Assembly: GCF_001189295.1 (NCBI RefSeq)
Contig: NZ_CP012159.1
Coordinates: 4,480,525-4,544,524 of the forward strand
From: Chondromyces crocatus
Lineage (GTDB): Bacteria > Myxococcota_A > Polyangia > Polyangiales > Polyangiaceae
DNA length: 64,000 nt
Reading direction: 5' to 3'
This document shows, piece by piece, positions 50,929 through 60,368 of the stretch. How positions within the stretch are numbered: position 1 is the first letter of the stretch; the number at the start of each line of letters is the position of its first letter. Both the position numbers and the translations under genes were made by a program. A model generated the notes under the pieces. The model was not told the DNA's origin, made no database searches, and saw nothing but the letters and a program-made list of their open reading frames with translations.

Positions 50929-52575
50929 ATGAACCGGTGGATCCCCCTTCTCGGCCTGGCTTGCGGACTCGGCGCTTGTACTCTCGTCGAGCTGACGAAC
51001 GGTCAGCGTCCTCCCGCCGGCGAGGGCGGTGGGGGAGAGATGGGGGGAGCGGGCCCTGGAGGTTCGGGACCGGGGCCCGGCGGGAGCGGGGGCGGGGGCG
51101 AGGCCGGTGCTGGGGGGGCGGGCGGCGAGGGCGGTGGCCCGTGGGCCAACGGCCTGTGTTCGAGTGGTCCGCCAGGTTCGCAGGTCGACTGGGTCTGTCA
51201 CTTCGGCAACGACGAGGATCAGGACTGGAGCCAGTCGCGCGTGCGCCTCGCGTCCCATCCGGAGGGCGTCGTCCTCGTCGCGAGCACGGCCGAGCCCATC
51301 GCTTTCGGTGACGAGCCGCGCGGTGACGTGGGTCGCCAGAACGTCTTCGTCGTGTCGTTCGATCGCGATGGGCATCCGAGGTGGAGCCAGGCGCTGACCG
51401 GGACCGCGACGAACAAGTCGGTCGCCGATGTGGCGGTGTCGCCCGTCGATGGGAGCATCGCGGTCGCCGGCTGGTACGAGAACGGGAACCTCGAACTCGA
51501 TGGCGTCGCGATCGCGGCGCGTGGCATCGACGGTTACCTCTTCGTGTTCGAAGCGGATGGCACGCCGAGGGACGCACGGCTCTTCCGGGAGGTGGCCGGT
51601 GAGGCGAGCATCAACACGCAGCGGGCGTTCTCGGTGGCGTTCGACGACGCGGGGGCGCTGTACGTCGGAGGGGAGTACCGGGGTCAGCTCGCGGTCCGAT
51701 CGATGGATGGGACGACCGATGCGAACGCCGGCTGCGCGCTGTCGAGCACGGCGGCGATGAACATGGAGGGCTACGTGCTGAAGCTGGAGCCCGGCGTGAA
51801 CGGCGGGTTCGAGTGCGCGTGGGCGCGGAAGATCGGGGGAGCGCTCAACGAGAGGACGACGACGGTCGCGGCGTTGCCGAACGGCGGCGTGGCCGCCGGG
51901 GGGTACTTCCGCAACGTGGTCACGGTCGATACGACCCCGCCGTTCTCGTACGACAGCCCGGACGACGACTCGGATGACGGCTTCGTGCTGGTGCTCGGGG
52001 ACGACGGCAGCATGCAGGCGGGGGGGTTCGTGCGCATCGGTGGGCTGAACACGGATCAGGTGACCCAGGTGAGGGCAGACGGCGACAGCCTCCACGTCGT
52101 GGGCCACCTCAGCTCCGGCTCGACGACGATGCCGGGGTGCGACGCCATCCAGGTCAGGGGGGGCGACAGGGACGCGTTCGTTGCTCAGATCCTCCTCGAC
52201 GGCGCGATGTGCACGCATGCGACGAAGATCGCGAGCGAGTCGAGTGATGACGATGGGCTCGGGGTGGCGACCTCGGCCGGGTGGGTCGGCGTGGTGGGAA
52301 TTGCGGGGCGAGACCTGACGGCTGGCAACGTCACCATGCCTTACCAGGGAGCCCGAGATGGCTTTCTGATGATGCTGGACGTGGAGACGGGGACGCCAAT
52401 GCACGCGTTGCCGGTGGGCTCGCTCGGCGACGACGCTGCGCGCGCCATCGCGCCCGTGATGGGGTCGCCAGCGTTCTACGTGGCCGGGATGTACGGTGGT
52501 CCCATCGATGAGCTCGGGCTCCCGCGGCCGACCGCTCCGGAGGATTACTTCCTCGCCCGGGTGCGCGTTCCCTGA
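50929..52575 (+). CDS. Beta-propeller-like lipoprotein with Gly-rich linker
   Basis: The product has 548 residues. The signal peptide MNRWIPLLGLACGLGACTLV (lipobox LGAC) is followed by a Gly/Glu-rich linker (about 30-75) with many GG pairs. The body shows repeats of short beta strands with an S(D/V)…AG…(V/F)xG spacing (VSPVDGSIAVAGWYENGNLELDGV, DDAGALYVGGEYRGQLAV, PNGGVAAGGYFRNVVTV, VGHLSSGSTTMPG, FYVAGMYGG). This is typical of SBBP/delta-60-like propellers, though no exact family is certain. It is an outer-surface protein of unknown role. It follows the kinase and PEGA-like genes on the same strand after a 198-bp gap. Confidence 0.72.
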   Translation: MNRWIPLLGLACGLGACTLVELTNGQRPPAGEGGGGEMGGAGPGGSGPGPGGSGGGGEAGAGGAGGEGGGPWANGLCSSGPPGSQVDWVCHFGNDEDQDWSQSRVRLASHPEGVVLVASTAEPIAFGDEPRGDVGRQNVFVVSFDRDGHPRWSQALTGTATNKSVADVAVSPVDGSIAVAGWYENGNLELDGVAIAARGIDGYLFVFEADGTPRDARLFREVAGEASINTQRAFSVAFDDAGALYVGGEYRGQLAVRSMDGTTDANAGCALSSTAAMNMEGYVLKLEPGVNGGFECAWARKIGGALNERTTTVAALPNGGVAAGGYFRNVVTVDTTPPFSYDSPDDDSDDGFVLVLGDDGSMQAGGFVRIGGLNTDQVTQVRADGDSLHVVGHLSSGSTTMPGCDAIQVRGGDRDAFVAQILLDGAMCTHATKIASESSDDDGLGVATSAGWVGVVGIAGRDLTAGNVTMPYQGARDGFLMMLDVETGTPMHALPVGSLGDDAARAIAPVMGSPAFYVAGMYGGPIDELGLPRPTAPEDYFLARVRVP

Positions 52576-52622
52576 GCTATACAAAGGCCGGTTCCGAACA
52601 CGCATCGGTCCCAAGGAGCGCG

Positions 52623-53312
52623 ATGTTCATCTCCGAAGCGTTGCCCCGACCTCAGCTCGTGATCTGCGCCCAGGCGCCCGTGCCCACCCGGGTCGGGTTG
52701 TTCGACATGCTCGTGTTCCGGTACGGCGACGCAGCGCACGCGGAGACGGGGCTCTCTCCGGATCACGTCGCGCTGGTGATGGGCGACGTGCGTGGAAAGC
52801 GTGGCGTGACCGTGCGGGTCCACTCGGAGTGCTTGACCAGCGAGGTGTTCGGCTCGCTGAAGTGCGACTGCCGTGAGCAGCTCGAGGCCGCACAGGAAGA
52901 GGTGGCGCGGCGGGGGCTGGGGGTGGTGATCTACCTGCGCCAGGAAGGGCGGGGCATCGGTCTGAGCAGCAAGATCCGCGCGTACGAGCTGCAGTCCCGT
53001 GGGCATGACACGGTGGACGCGAACCGCTTGCTGGGGCTCCCGGATGATGCGCGGGACTATCAGCCGGCGGCGGCCATCCTGGAGCACCTGGGGGTCTCGT
53101 CGATCAAGCTGATGACGAACAACCCGGAGAAGGTGGACGCGCTGAGCAAGCTCGGTGTGGAGATCACGGCGCGTCTCCCCGCGATCATTCGACCGAACCC
53201 TTTCTCGGCGTCGTACCTGGATGCGAAGCGGCGCAGGATGGGCCACGCGCTGCCTCCCACGCATTTCGAGGAGGGGTCGTCCCTCGGCGAGAGCGTGGCC
53301 GACGCCGAGTGA
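52623..53312 (+). CDS. ribA: GTP cyclohydrolase II
   Basis: A 229-residue riboflavin-pathway enzyme that converts GTP to 2,5-diamino-6-(ribosylamino)pyrimidinone 5'-phosphate with formate release. Zinc-binding cysteines are in VRVHSECLTSEVFGSLKCDC (C-x10-C-x-C). Then come YLRQEGRGIGLSSKIRAYELQ, DTVDAN and SIKLMTNNPEKVDAL, all diagnostic of RibA. This is the cyclohydrolase alone, without a fused RibB domain. AAGGAG lies four bases before the ATG. The 47-bp gap before it is too short for an FMN riboswitch. Confidence 0.95.
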   Translation: MFISEALPRPQLVICAQAPVPTRVGLFDMLVFRYGDAAHAETGLSPDHVALVMGDVRGKRGVTVRVHSECLTSEVFGSLKCDCREQLEAAQEEVARRGLGVVIYLRQEGRGIGLSSKIRAYELQSRGHDTVDANRLLGLPDDARDYQPAAAILEHLGVSSIKLMTNNPEKVDALSKLGVEITARLPAIIRPNPFSASYLDAKRRRMGHALPPTHFEEGSSLGESVADAE

Positions 53313-53418
53313 CGCGAGCTTGCGACGAGTGACGCGAGCGCGCTACGAGGGGCTTCGGGCCCCTCGGTTCCAGCGGATTGCTATCCGCGCATCGGCCTGA
53401 ACACCCCTGCCACGAGGG

Positions 53419-54825
53419 TCATTTCCCGATCTTGAGACGGCCCTTGAGGCGGGAAGCGTAGCCTTCCTTGTTCTCCTGGCGTGCACGGCCGATGGCGAGC
53501 GCGTCGTCGGGTACGTCACGGGTCACGGTGGTCCCGGTGCCGACGTAGGCTCCTGCGCCGATGCGGATGGGCGCGACGAGCTGCGAGTCGCTGCCGATGA
53601 AGGCGCCAGGGCCGATCTCGGTCTTGTGCTTCCGGAAGCCGTCGTAGTTGCAGAAGATGGTACCCGCTCCGACGTTGGCGCCTTCGCCGATGTCGCCATC
53701 ACCCAGGTAGGCGAGGTGGTTCGCCTTGGCGCCGCGGCGGACCACCGTTTTCTTCGTCTCGACGAAGTTGCCGATGTGGGCCTCGTCGTGGATCTCGCTG
53801 TCCGGTCGGAGGTGGGAGAAGGGACCGATCTGCGCTTTCTCGCCGATGCTCGAGCGCTGCGCCACGGTGTAGGGCTTGAGCACGGCGCCGGCGGCGACGA
53901 CGACGTCGGTGAGTACGGAGCCGACGTCGATGTGGGCGCCGGCGCCGATGCGCGTCGCGCCGCGCAGGACGACGCCGTGCTCGATGATGGCGTCGGGGTC
54001 GAGGGCGACGCTGGCGTCGATCCGTGCGCTGGTGCGGATGGTGGCGCCCTTTCGCCGCCAGGCGTCGGCGATGCGGTGGTGGAGGACGTCCTCTGCGGCA
54101 GCGAGCTGGGCCCGGTCGTTGATGCCCGCGAGGGAGCCGGGATCGCGGGTGGAGAGGGCGCTGGTACCACCTGCGGTGGCGGCCTGGGCGACGATGTCGG
54201 TCAGGTAGAGTTCTCCCTGTGCGTTGTCGGTGGTGAGGCGGGTGAGCGCTTCGCGCAAGAAGGCCGTGCGCGCCACGTAGACGCCAGGGTTGACCTCGGT
54301 GATCGCGCGCTCTTCGGGGCTCGCGTCCTTGTGCTCGCGGATGCCGAGTACCTGTCCGTCGGCGCCTCGCAGGATGCGTCCGTAGCCCGTGGGATCGGGC
54401 AGCGTCATCGTGAGCATCGCGAGCGGGCCGCTCGACGCGCTCAGGGCATTCCAGAGGGCCTTCAGCTCTTCGGCTTCGAGCAGGGGGGTGTCACCGCAGA
54501 GCAGCAGCACGGCGTCGGCTTCGGGACGGAGCTGAGGGAGCGCGCAACGCACCGCGTCGCCAGTGCCGCGCTGCGTCTCCTGCACCGCCGTGCGGACGCG
54601 GTCTCCGAACGCGGATGCGAGCTGGGCGGAGACCTCGTCGCGTCCATGGCCGACCACGACGACGACATCGGCGGCGCCTGCTTGAAACGCTGCGTCGACG
54701 ACGTAGTGGAGCATCGGGCGGCCGCAGAGCGGGTGGAGCACCTTGGGCAGGGGGCTCTTCATGCGGGTGCCCTGGCCGGCAGCGAGGATGACGGCAGTGA
54801 GCGGGGCAGCTTGGTCGGCAGTCAT
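53419..54825 (-). CDS. glmU: Bifunctional N-acetylglucosamine-1-phosphate uridyltransferase/glucosamine-1-phosphate acetyltransferase
   Basis: The product has 468 residues. The nucleotidyltransferase half (1-235) has AAGQGTRMKSPLPKVLHPL, QRGTGDAVRCAL, LCGDTPLL and EVNPGVYV. The C-terminal left-handed beta helix (about 250-468) has repeated hexapeptides, with LRPDSEIHDEAHIGNFVETKK (catalytic His and Lys region) and YLGDGDIGEGANVGAGTIFCNYDG. GlmU makes UDP-GlcNAc for peptidoglycan and LPS. ATG 54825 matches the family's start; longer upstream coding is unconserved. The divergent intergenic stretch up to 54977 contains a direct repeat. Confidence 0.95.
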   Translation of the reverse strand: MTADQAAPLTAVILAAGQGTRMKSPLPKVLHPLCGRPMLHYVVDAAFQAGAADVVVVVGHGRDEVSAQLASAFGDRVRTAVQETQRGTGDAVRCALPQLRPEADAVLLLCGDTPLLEAEELKALWNALSASSGPLAMLTMTLPDPTGYGRILRGADGQVLGIREHKDASPEERAITEVNPGVYVARTAFLREALTRLTTDNAQGELYLTDIVAQAATAGGTSALSTRDPGSLAGINDRAQLAAAEDVLHHRIADAWRRKGATIRTSARIDASVALDPDAIIEHGVVLRGATRIGAGAHIDVGSVLTDVVVAAGAVLKPYTVAQRSSIGEKAQIGPFSHLRPDSEIHDEAHIGNFVETKKTVVRRGAKANHLAYLGDGDIGEGANVGAGTIFCNYDGFRKHKTEIGPGAFIGSDSQLVAPIRIGAGAYVGTGTTVTRDVPDDALAIGRARQENKEGYASRLKGRLKIGK

Positions 54826-54861
54826 GACGCACGAGGCTAGCACCGGGGTGCGTCGGGCGGC

Positions 54862-54909
54862 TACGAAGCGCGGGCGCGTTGGGATTACGAAGCGCGGGCG
54901 CGTTGGGAT
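54862..54909. repeat. 24-bp direct repeat in the glmU upstream region
   Basis: Two identical copies (54862-54885 and 54886-54909) begin TACGAAGCGCGGGCGCGTTG. They lie between the glmU start and the ATG of the 1289-residue lipoprotein gene. Confidence 0.9.
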
Positions 54910-54977
54910 ATCGTGGTGTCGTTCGAGCGCAGGCGAGGGGGTCGCCCCGCAGCGCTGCATCGCATGGGAGGCGGGTC

Positions 54978-57900
54978 ATGCGCCGACGTTCGTTTCGGTC
55001 TGCTTCGGGGTGGTGGAAGCGCGGGTGCGGCCTGCTCGGGGTGACGCTGCTCGTGGGCGCCGCCGCTTCGTGTCACGAGGCGTTCGACACGACGCGACGT
55101 GCGCTGCCCAGGGCGACGCTGGGCGACGATCTGTACGGGGTGCTCTGTGATCGGGTGGGGGCGTCGGCCCTCGCGGAGGATCTGACCGGGGCTTCGTACC
55201 AGGGGGTCTGTCACCTCGACGCGGACGGGGTGTATGCCGATGAGATCGACGTCGCGAAGCTGCCGACGCCGACGACCGGCGAGGCCGAGCAGGCGCGTCG
55301 CCGCGCGATCGCGCGGGTGGACGCGCTGGTGCGGCGCCGGTCGGCGCTGATCCACGCCGTCAACACGGCGTTTCCCGACGTGGAGATCGAGAACGTGGCG
55401 ACCGAGGCGGGCGGTGACCGGATCCGCCTGCACGACGCGCTGCTCTCGTACTCGCAAGAGATCGCGGCGCTCTACGAGACGAACCCCTACGTGCCCGGTG
55501 GAAAGGCGCTCCTTCCGGAGTCGACCCGAGCGCTCGGGCGCCTGTTCGCCGCTTTTTCGGAGAGCGAGGCGGCGCGGGGAGCCTTTGCGCAGATGTGGGG
55601 GCGACAGGGGTATCGCCCGAGCCAGGTGATCCTGGGCGCCATCCGAGCGACGCTGGCGTACCCGAGCATGCGTGCCTTGAGCCGCACCAGCACGGAGGTG
55701 CTCGGGCCAGGGGGGGAGGGGGCGCCGGCGTTCGAGCAGCTGCTGACGGTGGTGGAGCAAGAGCTCGCCACCGCGAGGAGCAATGTGGCTGCGCTGCCAC
55801 CGCTCACCCTGGACCCCAGCACGGCGCAGCCGAACCGGCCGCGCAGCAACGTGGAGATCTTGCGCACGCTGCTGGTGCGGGAGAGCCCCGCGTTCGCGAC
55901 GTCCAGCGGAACAGGGCCGGCGTACATCGTGGCCCGGGATCGGCGTGGGATTGCGCTGCCGCTCGCGGGGGGCCCGTTCGTCGATGCGGATGGTGATGGA
56001 CTGGCCGACATCGATGGGTCGGGACGTTTTCTGTCGGCGGGAGCGCCGCTCTCCGTGGATCCGCCGTTCGTCGTGCCGGGGTCGACCCCGCGGGAGGCGC
56101 TGGACTCGTTCGGGCGTCCAGAGCCTGCGCTGTACGCTTACATCGACACGTCGCGGACCGCCGGTGCGGCCCTGTCGCGGACCCTCCTGCCGCTCACGGA
56201 TCCGCTGCTGAACGCCACGCCAGGCGATCCGGAAGCGTGGAAGCGTGAGAACGAGGCGTTGATGTACGCCCTTGCTGGCGCGTTCACCCTCTACGGGGAT
56301 CGGGAGGCGGCGGCGTACGATCACCAGGCGGAGAAGATCCTGCCCGCCGGGCAGACGTGCGCCCACTGCACGCAGTACTCGCGGTTCCGGGGGGAGGACT
56401 CGCCGCTCGCCGACGTCTCGCATGCGATGGGGCAGTTTCTCGCCGATCCCGACTCGGATGCGCTGCTGCTCGGCGTGAAGGATCTGCTGGAGAACCACGA
56501 GGCCGTCGTCGCGCGGGTGATCGGGGCCGCGCTCCGGGCGCGGGAGTTTGCGGCGGCGCACGACGAGAAGGCGCTCCGTGGGGAGGAGCCGCGCGCGGAG
56601 ATCCCCTACGAGACGCCGATCTGGGACGAGATGGGGGAGCTGCTCGGGCGCATGTCCGATCGACCCGGGCTGGTGAAGCGGCTGCTCTCGGCGTTCGCGG
56701 CGCGGGATGCGGCGGGCACGCCGCTGCTGGTGAAGCCGACGCCGAGCAGCTGGGGGCCCGGGGTGGCGCACTTCGGAGAGGCCATGGGGCAGTTCTTCCG
56801 GAACCGGGATCAGCTCAGCTACGACCCGGGGACGAGCGGTACGTCACGCCTCAATGGGCCGCCGGTGAACCTCACGGTGACTGCGGGGTCCGGCTCGCTG
56901 TCCTACGTCGACCCGTCGACCCCCGTGGACTGGAACGCTCCCCGGGTAGGGGCGAACCGCTCGATCCTTCAGCGCTCTCTCCAGCTCATCCACGACGCGC
57001 ACGGATCTACGGCGTGCAACAAGCAAGGGGCTCAGGTCCGAGTGTTCGGGTTCCCGTTCGGCAACTACGACCAGTGTTCGCTGTTCCAGTTCGACAACGT
57101 GGCGACGTTCTACCTCGACTCGGCGCTGCCGGCGGGGCACCCCAAGAAGTCGAAGATCGAGATCAAGAATGGGTTCCTGGGTGCGATGCTCGACATCGCC
57201 GACTTCTTCAACATCAGCGTGGACTCGGTGTTCGAGGACGGGAGCGGGATCGACGGGCTGACGCTGACGCCCACGAGCAAGGCACTGAACCGGCTGGTGT
57301 TCTTCGGCGCCGACTCGACGCGGTATCCGAACCTGCCGGATCTCGACCCGCACCGCACCACGTCGAACAAGGACACGAATGCCTTCGTGTCGGGGCTCAT
57401 CGAGCCAGCGTCCAGCTCGGTCTGCGTGAAGAACGCGGCCGGTGCGAGCCAGTGTGCGGCGTCGGTCGATCTGATGCGGCTGCGGGATGGCGGGGTGATC
57501 TTCACGTGGGAGCGGCTGGGGTTCCTCGACTACCTGCGCCCGATGATCCTGGCGTTTGCGAACGAGCCTTGCAGCGCGAGCGAGGGGCGCGATTGCGGTG
57601 AGGTGATGTTCGCTGACTTCATCCGGATCCTGAACCGTCACTGGAGCGGTCCGGAGCACGGGCCCGAGTGCCTGAAGTCGGGGACTTCGGCGAGCAACCC
57701 GAAGTACTGCTCCGAGGCCGGGGTGGCGACGTACGAGCCGCTGCTCGCCGATGTCGTGGAGGGGGACCTCGTGCCGGCGGTGGTCGCGTTCGCGGAGGCG
57801 GTGAACGAGCTGTCGGCGATCACGGTGCAGCGCGGGCCGAAGGCGGGGGAGGTGTGGACGGGCGCCGAAGTGCTGGAGCGGGTGACGCGGATCCTGTTCA

Positions 57901-58847
57901 GCAAGCAGTACGCCGGGAGCGTGGGGATGGTGGATCGGAAGGGGAGCGCGTCCACGACCTGGGTGGATGGCACGCCGCAGGCGCAGGTGACGCTCTTCTC
58001 GCTGTTCGCCGACGCACTGCACGGGTTCGATCAGCGCTTCGCGCAGAGCGGGGCGGCGGACGCCCAGGCCCGGAAGGGGCAGTGGAGGCGGGCCCGATCG
58101 CAGATCGTGGACGCGCTGTTCGCGGTGCAAGGGGAGGGGGAGGAGGCACGGTTCAAGAACCGGGCGACGCCGGCGCTCCTCGTGACGACCGTGGACCTGC
58201 TGCGCGAGCAGCTCAACGCGCACTGCCCTGCACGGGAAGGCGGGGAGCCCTGTGCCTGGGCGAAGGTGGGGCTCGGGCAGAAGCTGGCCGAGACGCTGAG
58301 CGGCCCGCTGTTCGCGGCGATCACCGACGTGAACGAAGCCCTGCGCGCGAACGAGCCAGCGCGTCGTGAGCTGGGGCGGCTGCTGCAGCATCTCCTCGGT
58401 GGCAAGTCCGATGCCGAGGCGCTCTCGGCGACGCTGGCGTCGCTCACGGATCTCTGTCAGGTGCTGGCGAGCGACGACGTGCTGGCGCCCGTTCTCCGGG
58501 CAGCGGCGGTCGTGGCGAACCCGGGGGCCGAGGCCGAGGAGACGGGGGCTGCTGCCACGCTGATTCCTTTGATGAAGGCGCTGGCCGACGATCGCTTCGA
58601 TCGGTACCACGTGCTGGATCATGTGTTGCCAGCCATGGTGACGCCGATGGAAGGGGAAGGGGTCGCGCCGATCGAGGTGATGCTCGACGTGATCGCCGAG
58701 GTGAACCGGCTGGACGCGGACGTGGAGGCGCCGCTCTCGCAGCAGGACTATGCGGAGGTGTTCGGGGCCGTGAGCGAGTTCCTGACGGACGAGACGCGGG
58801 GCATGGAGCAGCTCTACGCGATCGTGAGCCGGCGAGAGCGCCGGTGA
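54978..58847 (+). CDS. Large lipoprotein (1289 residues) of unknown function, coupled to a FadL-like gene
   Basis: The signal MRRRSFRSASGWWKRGCGLL leads to VGAAASCHEAF (lipobox AASC). GGAGG lies seven bases before ATG 54978. The long mature part is mostly helical, with a calcium-loop-like DADGDGLADIDGSG near 360-375, CAHCTQYSRF with a CxxC pair, and repeated phrases such as LLSAFAARDAAGTPLL and IEVMLDVIAEVNRLDAD. It contains no enzyme motif that I recognise. It ends in GTGA, overlapping the start of an OmpP1/FadL-type gene by four bases, so the two are translationally coupled. A periplasmic or outer-membrane partner of that channel is the simplest idea. Confidence 0.72.
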   Translation: MRRRSFRSASGWWKRGCGLLGVTLLVGAAASCHEAFDTTRRALPRATLGDDLYGVLCDRVGASALAEDLTGASYQGVCHLDADGVYADEIDVAKLPTPTTGEAEQARRRAIARVDALVRRRSALIHAVNTAFPDVEIENVATEAGGDRIRLHDALLSYSQEIAALYETNPYVPGGKALLPESTRALGRLFAAFSESEAARGAFAQMWGRQGYRPSQVILGAIRATLAYPSMRALSRTSTEVLGPGGEGAPAFEQLLTVVEQELATARSNVAALPPLTLDPSTAQPNRPRSNVEILRTLLVRESPAFATSSGTGPAYIVARDRRGIALPLAGGPFVDADGDGLADIDGSGRFLSAGAPLSVDPPFVVPGSTPREALDSFGRPEPALYAYIDTSRTAGAALSRTLLPLTDPLLNATPGDPEAWKRENEALMYALAGAFTLYGDREAAAYDHQAEKILPAGQTCAHCTQYSRFRGEDSPLADVSHAMGQFLADPDSDALLLGVKDLLENHEAVVARVIGAALRAREFAAAHDEKALRGEEPRAEIPYETPIWDEMGELLGRMSDRPGLVKRLLSAFAARDAAGTPLLVKPTPSSWGPGVAHFGEAMGQFFRNRDQLSYDPGTSGTSRLNGPPVNLTVTAGSGSLSYVDPSTPVDWNAPRVGANRSILQRSLQLIHDAHGSTACNKQGAQVRVFGFPFGNYDQCSLFQFDNVATFYLDSALPAGHPKKSKIEIKNGFLGAMLDIADFFNISVDSVFEDGSGIDGLTLTPTSKALNRLVFFGADSTRYPNLPDLDPHRTTSNKDTNAFVSGLIEPASSSVCVKNAAGASQCAASVDLMRLRDGGVIFTWERLGFLDYLRPMILAFANEPCSASEGRDCGEVMFADFIRILNRHWSGPEHGPECLKSGTSASNPKYCSEAGVATYEPLLADVVEGDLVPAVVAFAEAVNELSAITVQRGPKAGEVWTGAEVLERVTRILFSKQYAGSVGMVDRKGSASTTWVDGTPQAQVTLFSLFADALHGFDQRFAQSGAADAQARKGQWRRARSQIVDALFAVQGEGEEARFKNRATPALLVTTVDLLREQLNAHCPAREGGEPCAWAKVGLGQKLAETLSGPLFAAITDVNEALRANEPARRELGRLLQHLLGGKSDAEALSATLASLTDLCQVLASDDVLAPVLRAAAVVANPGAEAEETGAAATLIPLMKALADDRFDRYHVLDHVLPAMVTPMEGEGVAPIEVMLDVIAEVNRLDADVEAPLSQQDYAEVFGAVSEFLTDETRGMEQLYAIVSRRERR

Positions 58848-60295
58848 TCGGAACTCGAGCCGGCAAATTCGCAGGGGGAGCTGCGGCGCTCGCCTTCGTG
58901 ATCGTCGCGCTGTCGAAGGCGGCCCATGCGGGGGGGCTCTACGTGGCGGATCGGGGGGTGCGCCCGCTCGCCAGGGCCGGCGCGTTCGTGGCCGGTGCGG
59001 ATGATCCCGGCGCGATGGCCTACAATCCGGCCGGGCTCTTCGACTCGGGCACGCAGTTTCTCGTCGATGGGAGCTGGGTGAACTGGTCGAGCGACTACAC
59101 GCGGCGCTCGCTGGCCCAGCAGCTCGATCCGAGCACGGGCGAGCCGGTGGCGACGTACCTGCAGACGTTCGACGAGGTGAGCGGCTCTTCTCCGTTCTTG
59201 CCGATCCCGACGCTGGCCGGCTCGCTCCGGCTTTCGCGCGCCTGGGCGCTCGGGGTCGGGGTGTGGGCTCCGTATGCGGCGCTCGCGAGCTATCCGGAGG
59301 CGGTGGGCGGGGCGCCCGCGCCTCAGCGGTACGCGCTGTACAACCTCCGGGGGTCGCTGCTGGCGTTCGTGGGGGCGGGCATCGCGTACGCGCCGACGCC
59401 GGAGCTGCGCCTGGGGGCGGTGGTGTCGATGCTGACGGGCTCGTTCCGGAGTGAGATGGCCTTCTCGGGGTGCTTGCCCGAGCGCTTCCTGTGCGCGCCG
59501 GAGGATCCAGACTGGGATGGGGCTGCGGCGCTGAACGCGGGGCCGATCTTCGCGCCGACGGGGCAACTCGGTGTGCAGTGGGCTCCGGTGCCCGCGTGGC
59601 ACTTCGGCCTGAGCTTCCACCTGCCGGTGTGGGTCCGGACGGGAGGAACGGTCCAGACACGGCTTCCAGCGTCGCCCGTCTTCGAGCGGGCGCGCGTCGA
59701 GGGAGACTCGGTGGATGTGGCGTTCGACCTGCCGTGGACGCTGCGGTTCGGGGTGGAGGCGCGGGTGGTGAAGGATCTCCGGGTGGAGGTCGGGGTGGCC
59801 TGGGAGCACTGGAGCATGCACGACGCCATCCAGGTCACCCCGGACGTGGCCCTCCGGGGGCTGCCAGGGTTCCCCGAGCCGTTCCACGTGCCGCCGATCG
59901 CGCTCCAGCGTCAGTTCCAGGACGCGGTCTCGCTGCGCGTCGGGGGGGAGTACGGCTTCGGCTGGCTCGACAAGCGCTGGGAGGCGCGCGGAGGGCTGAG
60001 CTTCGAGACGAGCGCGGTCCCGGCGGAGTACCTGACCGTGCTGACGATGGACGCGCCGAAGGTGACGGCGGCCCTGGGGCTGGGGGTACACCTGGGTCGC
60101 TTCCGGTTCGACGCGACGTTTGCGCGCGTGTTCGCGTTCGACGTGGATGTGGCGCCCGAGGAGGCGCGCGTGACGCAGGTGATGCCGCTCCGCGCCAACC
60201 CGCCGCGGGTTCCGGACACCATCAATGGGGGGGTCTACAGCGCATCGACCAACGTCGTCGGTCTGGGCGTGGCCTACAAGCTCGACGCGCTGTGA
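58844..60295 (+). CDS. OmpP1/FadL-family outer membrane transport protein
   Basis: A 483-residue outer membrane beta barrel for hydrophobic substrates. The signal peptide ends near ALSKAAHAGGLYVADRGVRPL. The family hallmark near the N-terminus is ARAGAFVAGADDPGAMAYNPAGLFD, the NPA(G/A)L motif of the FadL hatch. Alternating amphipathic strands run to the C-terminal SASTNVVGLGVAYKLDAL with a terminal-strand pattern. FadL proteins import long-chain fatty acids or aromatic hydrocarbons across the outer membrane. The start is GTG 58844, coupled to the large lipoprotein. An acyl-CoA ligase gene lies about 1.1 kb downstream on the other strand, which fits lipid uptake without proving it. Confidence 0.88.
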   Translation: MIGTRAGKFAGGAAALAFVIVALSKAAHAGGLYVADRGVRPLARAGAFVAGADDPGAMAYNPAGLFDSGTQFLVDGSWVNWSSDYTRRSLAQQLDPSTGEPVATYLQTFDEVSGSSPFLPIPTLAGSLRLSRAWALGVGVWAPYAALASYPEAVGGAPAPQRYALYNLRGSLLAFVGAGIAYAPTPELRLGAVVSMLTGSFRSEMAFSGCLPERFLCAPEDPDWDGAAALNAGPIFAPTGQLGVQWAPVPAWHFGLSFHLPVWVRTGGTVQTRLPASPVFERARVEGDSVDVAFDLPWTLRFGVEARVVKDLRVEVGVAWEHWSMHDAIQVTPDVALRGLPGFPEPFHVPPIALQRQFQDAVSLRVGGEYGFGWLDKRWEARGGLSFETSAVPAEYLTVLTMDAPKVTAALGLGVHLGRFRFDATFARVFAFDVDVAPEEARVTQVMPLRANPPRVPDTINGGVYSASTNVVGLGVAYKLDAL

Positions 60296-60368
60296 TGCTC
60301 ATGGCAGGGGCAAGCACCCCTGCCGTCTCGTCGAGCGCCGAAATGCTGGTGGGGCTTCGGTCGCAGGT

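Noticed and set aside
49864-52614. Minus-strand open frame of about 916 residues
   Set aside because: Shadow of the plus-strand PEGA-like and propeller genes in high-GC DNA.
52576-52622. FMN riboswitch before ribA
   Set aside because: Only 47 bp separate ribA from the preceding gene, too short for the structure.
56844-59660. Long minus-strand open frame of over 900 residues
   Set aside because: Opposite strand of the large lipoprotein and FadL genes; low-complexity Arg/Pro/Ala.
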